This document shows positions 8,573 through 16,786 of a stretch of 43,911 nt of DNA, one piece after another (the first letter of the stretch is position 1; every line of letters begins with the position of its first letter). The DNA is from Limnothrix sp. RL_2_0 (lineage in GTDB: Bacteria > Cyanobacteriota > Cyanobacteriia > Cyanobacteriales > MRBY01), in assembly GCA_012033055.1 (NCBI GenBank), contig JAAUPR010000005.1, forward strand, positions 6,973 through 50,883, in the 5' to 3' direction. The notes under the pieces were generated by a model that saw nothing but the letters and a program-made list of their open reading frames with translations, did not search any database and had not been told where the DNA came from. Made by a program: the position numbers and the translations under genes.

Positions 8573-8610
8573 CTTGATTATGAATTGAAAACTAGAGATT
8601 TAGAAGCAAC

Positions 8611-9663
8611 TTACTTTGAAGGCTTGTAATAAACTTCTGCACCAGTATCAGAGATATAGTGACAAGCTTTTTGGGACTTAAAGAAGCTCTTCCAAATTGG
8701 TTCATGACTAATACGGTAGCGATCGCCGAGGAGAGGCTTAATAGCTTCCGTTGCATCCTTCAAATAATAGTGGGGAATCGTGTGAAAAATGTGGTGGGCA
8801 ACATGAGTCCCGATGTTGTGGTGAATATTATTAAAAATGCCGTAGTCGCGATCAATAGTCGAAAGCGCACCCTTGAGGTAATACCAATTATCGCCACGAT
8901 ACCAAGGAATATCGTCCTCAGTGTGGTGGAGATAGGTCACAAGATCGAGCCACACAACAAAAATTGCATAGGGCACAAAGTAAAACTTGATAAATGCCAC
9001 AACGCCAAAAGTGAGAGTAAACCAGCCTAAGAACGCAACCATAGTGATGATTGAGACAGTGCTGACAATGATGTCATTTCTTTCAGAAGCCTTAAATAAA
9101 GCACTCTTTGGGGAGAAGTGAGTACCCCCTTCGCGACCGGGAGAGCGGGTGAACAGATAGACCGGGTAAGCAATTAAAGGCGCGTAATAACGCACTAGCT
9201 TTTCAGGAAAACCCATTAGATCATAATCAGATTCTTTGATGGGATACCAGCTCTCGTCTGTGTCAACGTTGCCAGTATTAGAGTGATGAGTGCGGTGGGA
9301 AATGCGCCAGCCGTGGAAAGGAACCAAGATGGGGGCGTGGCTGAGGTGGCCGATGATGTTGTTGAGGAGTTTGGACTTGGAAAAAGATCCATGACCACAA
9401 TCATGACCGACTACAAATAAAGCCCAGAACATTGTGCCCTGAGCAAACCAAAATATGGGGTAAAAGAACCAAGAGTCGAGATAGGCGGCAACGGCGTAAA
9501 GCCCTGCAATAATGCCGATATCTAGAAAAAAATAGGCGAGGGAGCGGAACACAGAGGGCTGAAAGCAGTAGTCTGGAATGGCTGCTCTGACATCCTTTAG
9601 CGCGAATGGTAAGTCCTGACGTTCGGACTCACCGCTTCCTTGGGGGCGGACTGTTGTTTGCAT
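8611..9663 (-). CDS. desB: Omega-3 (delta-15) fatty acid desaturase
   Basis: This 350-residue integral membrane di-iron desaturase adds the omega-3 double bond to membrane lipid acyl chains, using reduced ferredoxin. The three histidine boxes are present: HDCGHGS (about residue 89), HRTHHSNTGN (about 125) and HHNIGTHVAHHIF (about 290). Several hydrophobic segments separate them. The length is normal for DesB. In cyanobacteria this gene is typically induced by cold. It is a single gene, with the shared terminator directly after its stop. Confidence 0.92.
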   Translation of the reverse strand: MQTTVRPQGSGESERQDLPFALKDVRAAIPDYCFQPSVFRSLAYFFLDIGIIAGLYAVAAYLDSWFFYPIFWFAQGTMFWALFVVGHDCGHGSFSKSKLLNNIIGHLSHAPILVPFHGWRISHRTHHSNTGNVDTDESWYPIKESDYDLMGFPEKLVRYYAPLIAYPVYLFTRSPGREGGTHFSPKSALFKASERNDIIVSTVSIITMVAFLGWFTLTFGVVAFIKFYFVPYAIFVVWLDLVTYLHHTEDDIPWYRGDNWYYLKGALSTIDRDYGIFNNIHHNIGTHVAHHIFHTIPHYYLKDATEAIKPLLGDRYRISHEPIWKSFFKSQKACHYISDTGAEVYYKPSK

Positions 9664-9852
9664 TGAGTTCTATCTGAAGGTTTACAAATTTTAATAATCT
9701 TACTCTCTTTTGCTTGGGTCGTGGGGCGATCGCCGAAATCCTTCGATGGACAATATGCATAAAATCAAGGTCTATCTCAGACTATTGAGGATGCTAGATT
9801 TGTTTCCCCGTAGGTAGAATAGGGCTATTGCACTTCAATAAAAAATTTTTCT

Positions 9853-10320
9853 ATGACCACCACTTCCGAACCGACCGATCGCCTGTTTGGGGCCCTGCCG
9901 TATCTACTACCGTTGGTTTATGCCTTGCCCTTTGGGATTCCTCTCTTGATGAAATTCCCCATTTTGAGTGTGATTTATGTGCCCCTCCAGCCCCTAATTC
10001 AGATTTATTCTTTTCCGTTTGCTGGCTTGATTATTTTCTTTATTCTCTACAGCGCAGTGGTTCGGAATACAAATATCAGTCACTTTATTCGCTTCAATGC
10101 TTTGCAGGCTATCTTGATCGATATTGGTTTGATTCTGTTTGGTTTAGTGATTCGTCTTTTTGGTGTTGGTGGCGGTGGATTGCTTGTCGAAACCCTCTCG
10201 AATGTTGCTTTCCTTGCGACCCTTGTTGCTTGTTTTTACGCGATGATCCAGTCTGTTTTGGGTAAGTATGCGGAGCTGCCGACTATTTCCCAAGCGGCTT
10301 ATGCCCAGTTGCCTTACTAA
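9853..10320 (+). CDS. Tic20 family protein
   Basis: The 155-residue protein has about four hydrophobic segments and the family features DRLFGALPYLLPLVYALPFG at the start and SHFIRFNALQAILIDI in the middle. Tic20 in chloroplasts is part of the inner-envelope import channel. The cyanobacterial homologues are inner-membrane proteins of uncertain role. It is a single gene with a terminator at 10361-10389. Confidence 0.85.
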   Translation: MTTTSEPTDRLFGALPYLLPLVYALPFGIPLLMKFPILSVIYVPLQPLIQIYSFPFAGLIIFFILYSAVVRNTNISHFIRFNALQAILIDIGLILFGLVIRLFGVGGGGLLVETLSNVAFLATLVACFYAMIQSVLGKYAELPTISQAAYAQLPY

Positions 10321-10360
10321 CTATTTTTTGGTGATTTTTGAACGAATTTAATTAGGGAAG

Positions 10361-10389
10361 AGTCAGTATTTGTAATGCTGGCTTTTTTT
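10361..10389 (+). terminator. Intrinsic terminator of tic20
   Basis: AGTCAGTATT (10361-10370) pairs with AATGCTGGCT (10374-10383) over ten bases with two G-U pairs. The stem is followed by a seven-T run. Confidence 0.8.
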
Positions 10390-10456
10390 GTGGGCGATCG
10401 CCTAAAATATCGAGACATTAAAAAACGTTAAAAAAAATTGGTTCTAGGCAAAACTT

Positions 10457-10999
10457 ATGGCGGATGTTTCTGTGCCCAATCCCTATCAATTATTGTTGGG
10501 GGGAGTGGCGGCGATCGCCCTATTAACAGTGGGACTAATTGTGGGAGTAAGCCAAAAAGTTGGCCGTAACGTATTGAACCCCCGATATTTTTTCTGTGAA
10601 CAAAGTCCATACCCAGTGCCAGAACAATTTATTTGGACTTTGATATATCGTTCTCCCAATCAGGAAGTTCAACCTTGGTTCAAACTGATGCCGGGTGTCG
10701 AAGGGGGCAATGATCTGGGTCAACGGTGCGCTCAGATGGCCAACGTCCTTGATGGATATTACAATGATCAGCTCCAAACATTGCTGTACCGAGTTCATCC
10801 CGCATCGCCTAATCGATATTCCCTCTGTGTGCGCACAGAAAAACATGGCCCAGAGAATTGTGCAACGCTCTTGATTTTGCAACCAAACACTTCCCCTAAG
10901 CCATATTTTGCAGAATTTACAGAACCCTTAGCCGCGTACCGCTCTGGGCAACCATTGACGGTGGATCTTAAGAAACTCCTTGTAACTGAGGCTCCTTAG
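10457..10999 (+). CDS. COP23-domain protein with N-terminal membrane anchor
   Basis: The 180-residue protein has a hydrophobic segment at residues 13-30 (LLLGGVAAIALLTVGLIVGV). A soluble domain follows with the COP23 pattern: an early FFCEQ, a paired RCAQMANVLDGYYN, and two later cysteines (YSLCVRTEKHGPENCATLL). COP23 was first described as a circadian oscillating protein of unknown function in Cyanothece. The last 32 bases overlap the 3' end of pfkA on the opposite strand, so the two transcripts are convergent and overlapping. Confidence 0.75.
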   Translation: MADVSVPNPYQLLLGGVAAIALLTVGLIVGVSQKVGRNVLNPRYFFCEQSPYPVPEQFIWTLIYRSPNQEVQPWFKLMPGVEGGNDLGQRCAQMANVLDGYYNDQLQTLLYRVHPASPNRYSLCVRTEKHGPENCATLLILQPNTSPKPYFAEFTEPLAAYRSGQPLTVDLKKLLVTEAP

Positions 11000-12116
11000 G
11001 TTCCGAAGTGAGATTGTCTGGAGTCGTCGCTTGGCGATCGCCGAGACAGATCCCTAGGCCCCGGGCTGTTTTTGCTAGGGTTCCTGCTGGATCAACGGCT
11101 CGATAGGTGGCGATCGCCTCCGTAATAGGCACACTCGAAACCTGACCATTTTGCCAAGTCACCATCCGATCGAATTTCCCTTCAGCGATCAGATCCACTG
11201 CTGCCACCCCAAACGCCGACCCAAGTAATCGATCCATAGGTGAGGCAATGCCACCCCGCTGAATATGACCGAGGACAGTCACACGGGTTTCTGAACCAGT
11301 TTTCGTTGCGACCGTATCCGCCAAATATTGACCAATACCCCCCAGACGATGTTCACCAAACTGCAATTCCTTCTGTAAGGTTTCCCCCGCATCCGTGCAA
11401 ACTGCTTCCGAGACCACCACAAGGGTATGTCTGCGTCCATGTTGTTGGCGATCGCAGATAAAATCACACACCGACTGCAAATCGTACGGAATTTCCGGCA
11501 CCAAAATCACATGGGCTCCCCCCGCAATCCCCGCATTGAGAGCGATATGGCCCGCATCCCGACCCATCACTTCCACAATCATCACCCGGTTATGGCTCGC
11601 CGCCGTAAAATGGAGACGATCAATCGCTTCCGTCGCAATATTGACCGCCGATTCAAAGCCGATGGAACGCTCAGTAATGCTCACATCGTTATCAATCGTT
11701 TTGGGGATACCGATGAAATTGATATTCCCTTGCTGGGCCAGTTTTCGCAAAATAGCCAGACTACCATCTCCGCCAATGCCGATGAGGGCATCAAGATTTA
11801 GGCCATGGTAGGCATCAATAATTTCCTGAGAACGATCCTTACGAGTGCCATCTTCCATCGGGAAAGCGAAAGGATTACCCTTATTCGTGGTTCCCAACAT
11901 CGTGCCGCCCATGGTGAGCCAATTATCAACAGTGGCTTCCGTGAGTCGAATCACTTCTGGGGGCTGTTGTAACAAACCAAGGGTTGCCCGACAGATGCCA
12001 AGCACTTCCCAACCATAGATGTTTTTTGCGCAACAGGTGACCGCTCGGATAGCTGCATTCAGACCAGAACAATCGCCGCCGCTCGTCAGGACACCAATTC
12101 TTTTAGAGTTTCCCAT
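10968..12116 (-). CDS. pfkA: 6-phosphofructokinase
   Basis: The 382-residue enzyme phosphorylates fructose 6-phosphate at the committed step of glycolysis. It shows the nucleotide-binding TSGGDCSGLNAAIR at the start, GGDGS (the glycine that favours ATP), PKTIDND with the catalytic aspartate, GRDAGHIALNAG and HIQRGG. The lysine in PKTIDND is the form usual in pyrophosphate-type enzymes, while GGDGS is the ATP form. This mixed pair occurs in a known subgroup of bacterial PFKs. The start at 12116 gives the expected N-terminus. No other glycolytic gene is adjacent. Confidence 0.92.
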   Translation of the reverse strand: MGNSKRIGVLTSGGDCSGLNAAIRAVTCCAKNIYGWEVLGICRATLGLLQQPPEVIRLTEATVDNWLTMGGTMLGTTNKGNPFAFPMEDGTRKDRSQEIIDAYHGLNLDALIGIGGDGSLAILRKLAQQGNINFIGIPKTIDNDVSITERSIGFESAVNIATEAIDRLHFTAASHNRVMIVEVMGRDAGHIALNAGIAGGAHVILVPEIPYDLQSVCDFICDRQQHGRRHTLVVVSEAVCTDAGETLQKELQFGEHRLGGIGQYLADTVATKTGSETRVTVLGHIQRGGIASPMDRLLGSAFGVAAVDLIAEGKFDRMVTWQNGQVSSVPITEAIATYRAVDPAGTLAKTARGLGICLGDRQATTPDNLTSEPKEPQLQGVS

Positions 12117-12275
12117 AGCAATAAATTTTACGTGGACGTATAAGCATCTGTAAGTGGCTTCATTGTCAGGGGAATTTCTGAGCAGGCAGAAGAACTGAGA
12201 TGATTTGTTGGATTTTTTGACAGTTGTTTACCCATTCCGTCAATTAATTCCGTATTAACTGCCATTTCCCGTGTT

Positions 12276-13037
12276 TTATTCGATTGGAATTGAGGGAATT
12301 GTGATGTCTGGAATACTTTGGTTGGTAATGCAGCGCCAATGGCAGGTAAAGAGATCTGGCTGCTGTACTGAAATACTGGCGATCGCCGGAGCAGCAGGAA
12401 AAGGCCAGAGACGGTCAAACATTATTTCTTGTTCAGTAGAAAAAGCAAACTGTAAAAGATACACGCTGGGTGTGGCGTTAATGGAATCTAGGAGCTGATA
12501 GCCAAGGTTGTAGAGCGACTGACGTTGAGCATCATCAAGATCCAATGGTTGATAGTAAGAATTAGGCATTTCCCCTTCACCAATCACTTCACCATACAGT
12601 GGGCCTTTCGCCGTGTAGATAATCGGTAGCCAGCGATCGCCCAGATGGTTTTGGTCACAAATTCTGTGATTAGCATGTTTCTGTACCCATTGCCGCCGCG
12701 CCCCAATATCACGACAAGCTTCAAAAACAGTGCGGCCTGTAAACTCAACCTGATCCGGTAAATCGATGGTCAACGGACAAAGTAGTGTCTGCTGACTCGC
12801 CTCAAAGGAGTGGTAGTGCACCATGGCAGGCGTTAAAACTTCGAGGTTGATTTCTGGATGGTGGCTGAGGATTGCACCCTTGAGAGCCTTAAGCATCCTT
12901 TCCGCCATAGGAGAAGCCGAAATTACAGTGCCGGCATGGGTCGGCTTGACCTCCGCATTGGCTAGGACAATAACTTTAGACAGCTCAGAAAGTGGGGATG
13001 GGGCTGCCAGTTTGGGGGTTGAATGTGGGTAGTTCAA
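12276..13037 (-). CDS. Conserved cyanobacterial protein of unknown function
   Basis: The 253-residue protein has no signal peptide or membrane segment. Recognisable features are an N-terminal MAERMLKALKGAILSH helix and a central WVQKHANHRICDQNHLGDRW with several His and Cys residues. A C-terminal section contains FSTEQEIMFDRLWPFPAAPA. It resembles unnamed proteins widespread in cyanobacteria. The ATG at 13037 lies inside the upstream coiled-coil gene (53-base overlap); a later start is possible. The overlap suggests translational coupling and a shared job. Confidence 0.65.
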   Translation of the reverse strand: MNYPHSTPKLAAPSPLSELSKVIVLANAEVKPTHAGTVISASPMAERMLKALKGAILSHHPEINLEVLTPAMVHYHSFEASQQTLLCPLTIDLPDQVEFTGRTVFEACRDIGARRQWVQKHANHRICDQNHLGDRWLPIIYTAKGPLYGEVIGEGEMPNSYYQPLDLDDAQRQSLYNLGYQLLDSINATPSVYLLQFAFSTEQEIMFDRLWPFPAAPAIASISVQQPDLFTCHWRCITNQSIPDITIPSIPIE

Positions 13038-13524
13038 TCTCAGATAGGCTGTGACGACGAGTTTTCACTGCAAGGCGATAGCTCACACTCTGGAGTTCAG
13101 CGTGGAGTTGGCGGTTTTCCTTCTGCAATTTTTCTACTTTATCGCGAACTGTTGTCATTCTCTCAGCAAATTTCTGACGATAGATTTGGGGTAATTCCTG
13201 TACCACCTGCTCTAACATCCGGCTGCGATCGCTTAGTTCTTGGACAGATTGACGGAGTTGATAAATTTCCTTGTCTTTGTGGGTGAGTTCTTCTTGGTAG
13301 AAAGAAACCTGCTGCTCTACTTCTTGGAGCTGTTCCCGGAGGAGGCGTAATTCTGCTTGGTGACGCTCGGAGAGTTCGGGCTGAGGAGTGAACTCGTCAT
13401 TGCCTTTAACTAAGCGAAATAGTTCTTGGGAGAGCTGTTGGACGAGCTGATCGCGCAGCTGGAGTTCCTGTTGGAGCTGGTCGGTATCGGGTTTATTGTC
13501 TGGAGAATTTATTGTTGTTGCCAC
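12985..13524 (-). CDS. Coiled-coil protein of unknown function
   Basis: The start is a GTG at 13524. The 179-residue protein is almost entirely heptad-repeat coiled coil from residue ~15 to ~150 (ELQLRDQLVQQLSQELFRLV, then LRLLREQLQEVEQQ, then KVEKLQKENRQLHAEL). The tail is short, proline-containing and probably unstructured. It is rich in Q, E and L. It is first in a two-gene unit with the overlapping downstream gene. A scaffolding role is plausible but unproven. Upstream is the divergent phosphohexomutase gene, about 270 bases away. Confidence 0.75.
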   Translation of the reverse strand: MATTINSPDNKPDTDQLQQELQLRDQLVQQLSQELFRLVKGNDEFTPQPELSERHQAELRLLREQLQEVEQQVSFYQEELTHKDKEIYQLRQSVQELSDRSRMLEQVVQELPQIYRQKFAERMTTVRDKVEKLQKENRQLHAELQSVSYRLAVKTRRHSLSEIELPTFNPQTGSPIPTF

Positions 13525-13794
13525 GGTGTTTCTTCGCTCCCTTTGTCGAAAGAATAACGCTAAATAGTTTTTAATTTAGACATGCTTTGATTAAAGCCGC
13601 GCCGCCCAATGGTTATAAAAGACAGCATTTTGTCCATTACTTTTTACTGTATGGGGCCAGTATAAACCTAATAATATCTAATACATCGGGAAAATGAGCC
13701 TTTTGGCCGCAACTTTGTTAAAAAAATCTCCATGGGACATTGCCGCTTGCGGATAAGATAGGGGGGATTTTTTAATAAGCCCAATTTTTCCTCC

Positions 13795-15228
13795 ATGAGT
13801 ATCGCAAGCAATCCCCCGATTAAGTTTGGAACCGATGGTTGGCGTGGCATTATCGCCGATGATTTTACGTTTGCTAATGTCTGTAAGGTGACGCGGGCGA
13901 TCGCCAGTTATTTAAAAACGGCCTATTCCCAAGACCGTCCCGTGTTGATCGCCTATGACACCCGTTTCTTTGCAGACGAGTTTGCCCAGACTGCAGCGGA
14001 AGTGCTCGCGGATCTCGGTTGGACAGTGAAGGTCGTCGAGCGCGATTGTCCGACTCCTGTCATTGCCTACAATGCAAAGTTCCTAAATTCTGCTGGTGCA
14101 TTGATGTTTACCGCAAGCCACAACCCGGCTCCCTATTGCGGCATCAAATATATTCCCGACTACGCCGGCCCCGCAACGCCGGAAATCACCGATACGATTG
14201 TGGCGAATATTGCCAGTTCTTCGGATGAGATGCCCACGGCAAAAAATAGCGACAAGATTAGTCGTTTTGATCCGAAGCCTGAGTACATGAAATTCATTTA
14301 CACCCTACTCGATGTGGAACGCATTCGTTCGGCGGGTCTAAAGGTGAAATATGATGCGCTGTATTCCACTTCCCGTGGTTATTTGGATGAAGTGCTCGCC
14401 CATTGTGGTTGTGAGACTGAGTCTTTTAATACCACTCGCGATGTGTTGTTTGGGGGCGGTATGCCTGAGCCTAAGGGTTCGCAACTCGTCGGCTTGGTAG
14501 ATGCGGTAAAGGGCGATAAGGCTGACATCGGTATGGCGACGGACGGTGATAGTGACCGTTTTGGCGTGGTGGATGAGCAGGGTAATGTGCTCACACCCAA
14601 TATTGTTTTGATGCTCCTCGCCCGCCATTTGTTAAAAAACAGAGGTCAGAAAGGGGCGATCGTGCGGACGGTGGCAACGACCCACTTGCTGGATAATTTG
14701 GCTGTGAAATACGGTTTGGATCTCATCGAAACGGCGGTTGGTTTCAAATATATTGGTGAGCAGATGCGCAAAATTGATGTGCTCATCGGTGGTGAAGAGT
14801 CTGGTGGTTTGAGTGTGCTCGGTCACATTCCTGAAAAAGATGGCATCTTGGCTGACATGTTGGTGGCAGAGGCGATCGCCTACGAGGGTAAGCCATTGTC
14901 CCAGTTAGTCGCAGAAGCCCTCGAAGATGCAGGCGGTGCATTGTTAAATAATCGTCTGGATCTCCACCTCGAAGAACCCCACAAAAAAGCGGTTTTGGAT
15001 CACTACAAAGCGAATCCCCCGGCAGCGGTGGCTGGTTTGGCTGTGAAGGAAGTTGGTCTAAAAGATGGCGTGAAACTTTATCTCGAAGGGGGGAGCTGGA
15101 TTTTGCTCCGTCCTTCTGGTACTGAGCCTCTTATGCGGGTTTACATGGAGACTAATTCTGCCGATCTAGAAGCAAAAGTTGTTGCTGAAATGGAAGCGGC
15201 GATCGCCAAGCTTGATCCAGCGAAATAA
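13795..15228 (+). CDS. Phosphoglucomutase/phosphomannomutase family protein
   Basis: The 477-residue alpha-D-phosphohexomutase has all four active-site motifs: TASHNP with the phosphoserine (about residue 102), DGDSDR for Mg (about 240), GGEESGG for sugar binding (about 325) and RPSGTEP for phosphate binding near the end. It interconverts hexose 1- and 6-phosphates. Whether glucose, mannose or both are used cannot be told from sequence alone. The length is normal and the start ATG directly precedes the conserved KFGTDGWRGI. A terminator follows at 15258. Confidence 0.88.
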   Translation: MSIASNPPIKFGTDGWRGIIADDFTFANVCKVTRAIASYLKTAYSQDRPVLIAYDTRFFADEFAQTAAEVLADLGWTVKVVERDCPTPVIAYNAKFLNSAGALMFTASHNPAPYCGIKYIPDYAGPATPEITDTIVANIASSSDEMPTAKNSDKISRFDPKPEYMKFIYTLLDVERIRSAGLKVKYDALYSTSRGYLDEVLAHCGCETESFNTTRDVLFGGGMPEPKGSQLVGLVDAVKGDKADIGMATDGDSDRFGVVDEQGNVLTPNIVLMLLARHLLKNRGQKGAIVRTVATTHLLDNLAVKYGLDLIETAVGFKYIGEQMRKIDVLIGGEESGGLSVLGHIPEKDGILADMLVAEAIAYEGKPLSQLVAEALEDAGGALLNNRLDLHLEEPHKKAVLDHYKANPPAAVAGLAVKEVGLKDGVKLYLEGGSWILLRPSGTEPLMRVYMETNSADLEAKVVAEMEAAIAKLDPAK

Positions 15229-15257
15229 GCCTTTTCTGTGAATTGAATAATCGCTAG

Positions 15258-15286
15258 TCCTCCTTTGTTTTAAGGGGGATTTTTTT
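15258..15286 (+). terminator. Intrinsic terminator after the phosphohexomutase gene
   Basis: TCCTCCTT (15258-15265) pairs with AAGGGGGA (15272-15279), with one G-T pair. The stem is followed by seven T. Confidence 0.8.
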
Positions 15287-15310
15287 ATGCTCTGATCGAG
15301 AAAACCTTCC

Positions 15311-15964
15311 TCAGGATAAATGCCCAGTTTTGACATAGATAGTGCAGCCCTCTTCACTAAACGGCGTGTGAATACTGCCCGACGGATTGCGCAGCCAAGT
15401 ACCCTGCGGATAAACCCCCTGCTCATCAGCAAAAGTTCCCTCAATCACAAAAATCTCCTCGCCGCCCCAATGTTTATGGGTTTGAAATTTTGTACCCGGC
15501 TCCCATTTCACCAGCGCAACATTTTCCGTGCCATGGTTATGGAGAGGCAACACGCTGAGTCCTTTGACCAAACCGGGAAACCAATGGGTTTTACTTGTGT
15601 CGTGGGTAACCTGCTTGTCGTCTTCGGGATCCATTTGCCAGAGTTTCACAAAGATCGTTGCCCCCGTTTTACTAAAAGGGGTGTGGCTAGAACCGACGGG
15701 ATTTCGCACATAAGTTCCTGCACCGTAATCGCCCTGCTCATCAGAAAAAGTGCCTTCGAGGACAAAAAATTCTTCGCCACCGCCGTGGGTATGGGCGGAA
15801 AATGAACTGCCCGGCGCATATTTCACTAGGGATGTGGCCCTTGCAACTTCGTCACCATCACGATCTAGCATCCGTCTCTGTACGCCCGGCATTGGGGAGT
15901 CTTGCCATGGCAATTCTTGGGTAGAGAGGACTACCCGTTCATTAAAGTCGGCGTTGATTTTCAT
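15311..15964 (-). CDS. Double-cupin protein, ChrR-like
   Basis: I start at the ATG at 15964 (MKINADFNERV), not the earlier in-frame ATG at 16000, because the conserved part begins there; this gives 217 residues. Two cupin domains are arranged in tandem, each with the metal-binding pattern (FSAHTHGGGEEFFVLEG at about 57 and FQTHKHWGGEEIFVIEG at about 155) and a later SSHTPFS or SIHTPFS. They resemble the cupin of ChrR anti-sigma factors, but no zinc-binding anti-sigma domain or sigma-factor gene is present. It may be a metal-dependent dioxygenase or acetylacetone-cleaving-type enzyme; the substrate is unknown. Confidence 0.8.
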   Translation of the reverse strand: MKINADFNERVVLSTQELPWQDSPMPGVQRRMLDRDGDEVARATSLVKYAPGSSFSAHTHGGGEEFFVLEGTFSDEQGDYGAGTYVRNPVGSSHTPFSKTGATIFVKLWQMDPEDDKQVTHDTSKTHWFPGLVKGLSVLPLHNHGTENVALVKWEPGTKFQTHKHWGGEEIFVIEGTFADEQGVYPQGTWLRNPSGSIHTPFSEEGCTIYVKTGHLS

Positions 15965-16127
15965 CGTGAATCTCGTGAATGGTGCTAAAAAAATTGGCAA
16001 AGTGGCGCTGCAAATAATTTAACGAATTTGTCCATGACGTTCTAGTTATCTTGATTGCGTCCGGCTATGAACGTTGCCGTTCCACTTGTCCTATTGCTGA
16101 TAATATTGCGGGCGATCGCCTAGTCAC

Positions 16128-16153
16128 AAAAAAACTCCCGAATGCTGAGAGTT
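16128..16153 (-). terminator. Terminator closing module B
   Basis: A seven-base stem, AACTCCC (16133-16139) with GAGAGTT (16147-16153), has seven A on the plus strand (16128-16134), that is a T run on the minus strand. It lies ~55 bases below the second leader copy of module B. Confidence 0.75.
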
Positions 16154-16205
16154 GAAGGGGGAATAAATTATCTAGAGTCAGTGGGGTTATAAGGTGTACC
16201 CCGAC

Positions 16206-16223
16206 GAAAGAAATTGTTGTGAT
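16206..16223 (-). repeat. Module B, second leader copy
   Basis: GAAAGAAATTGTTGTGATG on the plus strand, followed by a purine-rich run, is near-identical to 25598-25615 and 4033-4050. No ORF follows it on the minus strand before the terminator, so this copy may yield only a short RNA or be a remnant. Confidence 0.6.
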
Positions 16224-16269
16224 GAAAAAGAAGAAGAAATCGGTGTCCTTGAGAAAGAAATAAAAGAAA

Positions 16270-16312
16270 GAAAGAAATTGTTGCTTGTGCTCTATGACCT
16301 AAGTATCATCCG
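16270..16312 (-). repeat. Module B, first leader copy with promoter-proximal sequence
   Basis: GAAAGAAATTGTTGC, then GTGCTCTATGACCTAAGTAT and TCCG, matches 25777-25820 over about 40 bases. The small membrane-peptide ORF present at the same place in modules A and C is missing here. Confidence 0.65.
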
Positions 16313-16416
16313 TGGCGCTAGATATTTCTGTGATCCCTGAAGCGACATCCTCTGTACCTCGTCAATGGGAGCTGTGCTGGTGGCAACGAAAAAAACTGGC
16401 TGATATCGAGATCTTG

Positions 16417-16432
16417 AGTGATTTCAGTCACA
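16417..16432. promoter_or_regulatory. CRP-type palindrome of module B
   Basis: AGTGATTTCAGTCACA matches AGTGA-N6-TCACA. It directly abuts the T run of the preceding minus-strand terminator and lies 135 bases above the leader core at 16276-16282, the same distance as in module C. Confidence 0.5.
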
Positions 16433-16473
16433 AAAAAACCTCCAGCGCCTGTAGTGATGACGTTGAGAGGCTT
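16432..16473 (-). terminator. Terminator between the 59-residue ORF and module B
   Basis: On the minus strand AAGCCTCT (from 16473) pairs with the sequence ending GGAGGTTT, with an inner imperfect extension. The stem is followed by seven T (A on plus, 16432-16438). Confidence 0.6.
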
Positions 16474-16485
16474 GTTAACAATTTC

Positions 16486-16665
16486 TTATTTATACTGTAG
16501 CTGCCCGCTGGGCGAGATGGCATGGGTGAATAAACGTAAGTTTTGTCCGCTCTTTGCGCATAATGTCTTAGCCACATCGAGATTGAAATTTATGGTTTCA
16601 GCGGGCGATCTCGAAGAAAACCGCTTTGCGGTGCGCCACCCTTCAGAGAGATGAAAACGGGTCAT
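16486..16665 (-). CDS. Possible 59-residue protein
   Basis: The ATG at 16665 opens 59 codons ending at TAA 16486-16488, just above a terminator on the same strand. The product has a basic N-terminal half (RTAKRFSSRSP) and a more regular second half (INFNLDVAKTLCAKSGQNL). No membrane segment and no clear ribosome-binding site are seen. It occupies the place that pgr5 takes relative to module C. The terminator directly after it supports a real gene. The family was not recognised. Confidence 0.4.
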   Translation of the reverse strand: MTRFHLSEGWRTAKRFSSRSPAETINFNLDVAKTLCAKSGQNLRLFTHAISPSGQLQYK

Positions 16666-16786
16666 TTTTTAGGGATGTTGTTGATCAAGAGCCGAAGAAA
16701 ATCATCGATATCTAGAAGCTGTCTTTCATAATTAGAGAAGGGAAGGTTCTATATCTCCCGCCACCCAACACCAATATCTTCTTTGC

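Noticed and set aside
11395-11811. Open frames antisense to pfkA
   Set aside because: They are shadows of the phosphofructokinase gene in other frames, with no family match.
16312-16654. Plus-strand ORFs across module B
   Set aside because: They cross the CRP-type site and a terminator of the minus strand and have no recognisable product; the conserved elements are all on the minus strand.
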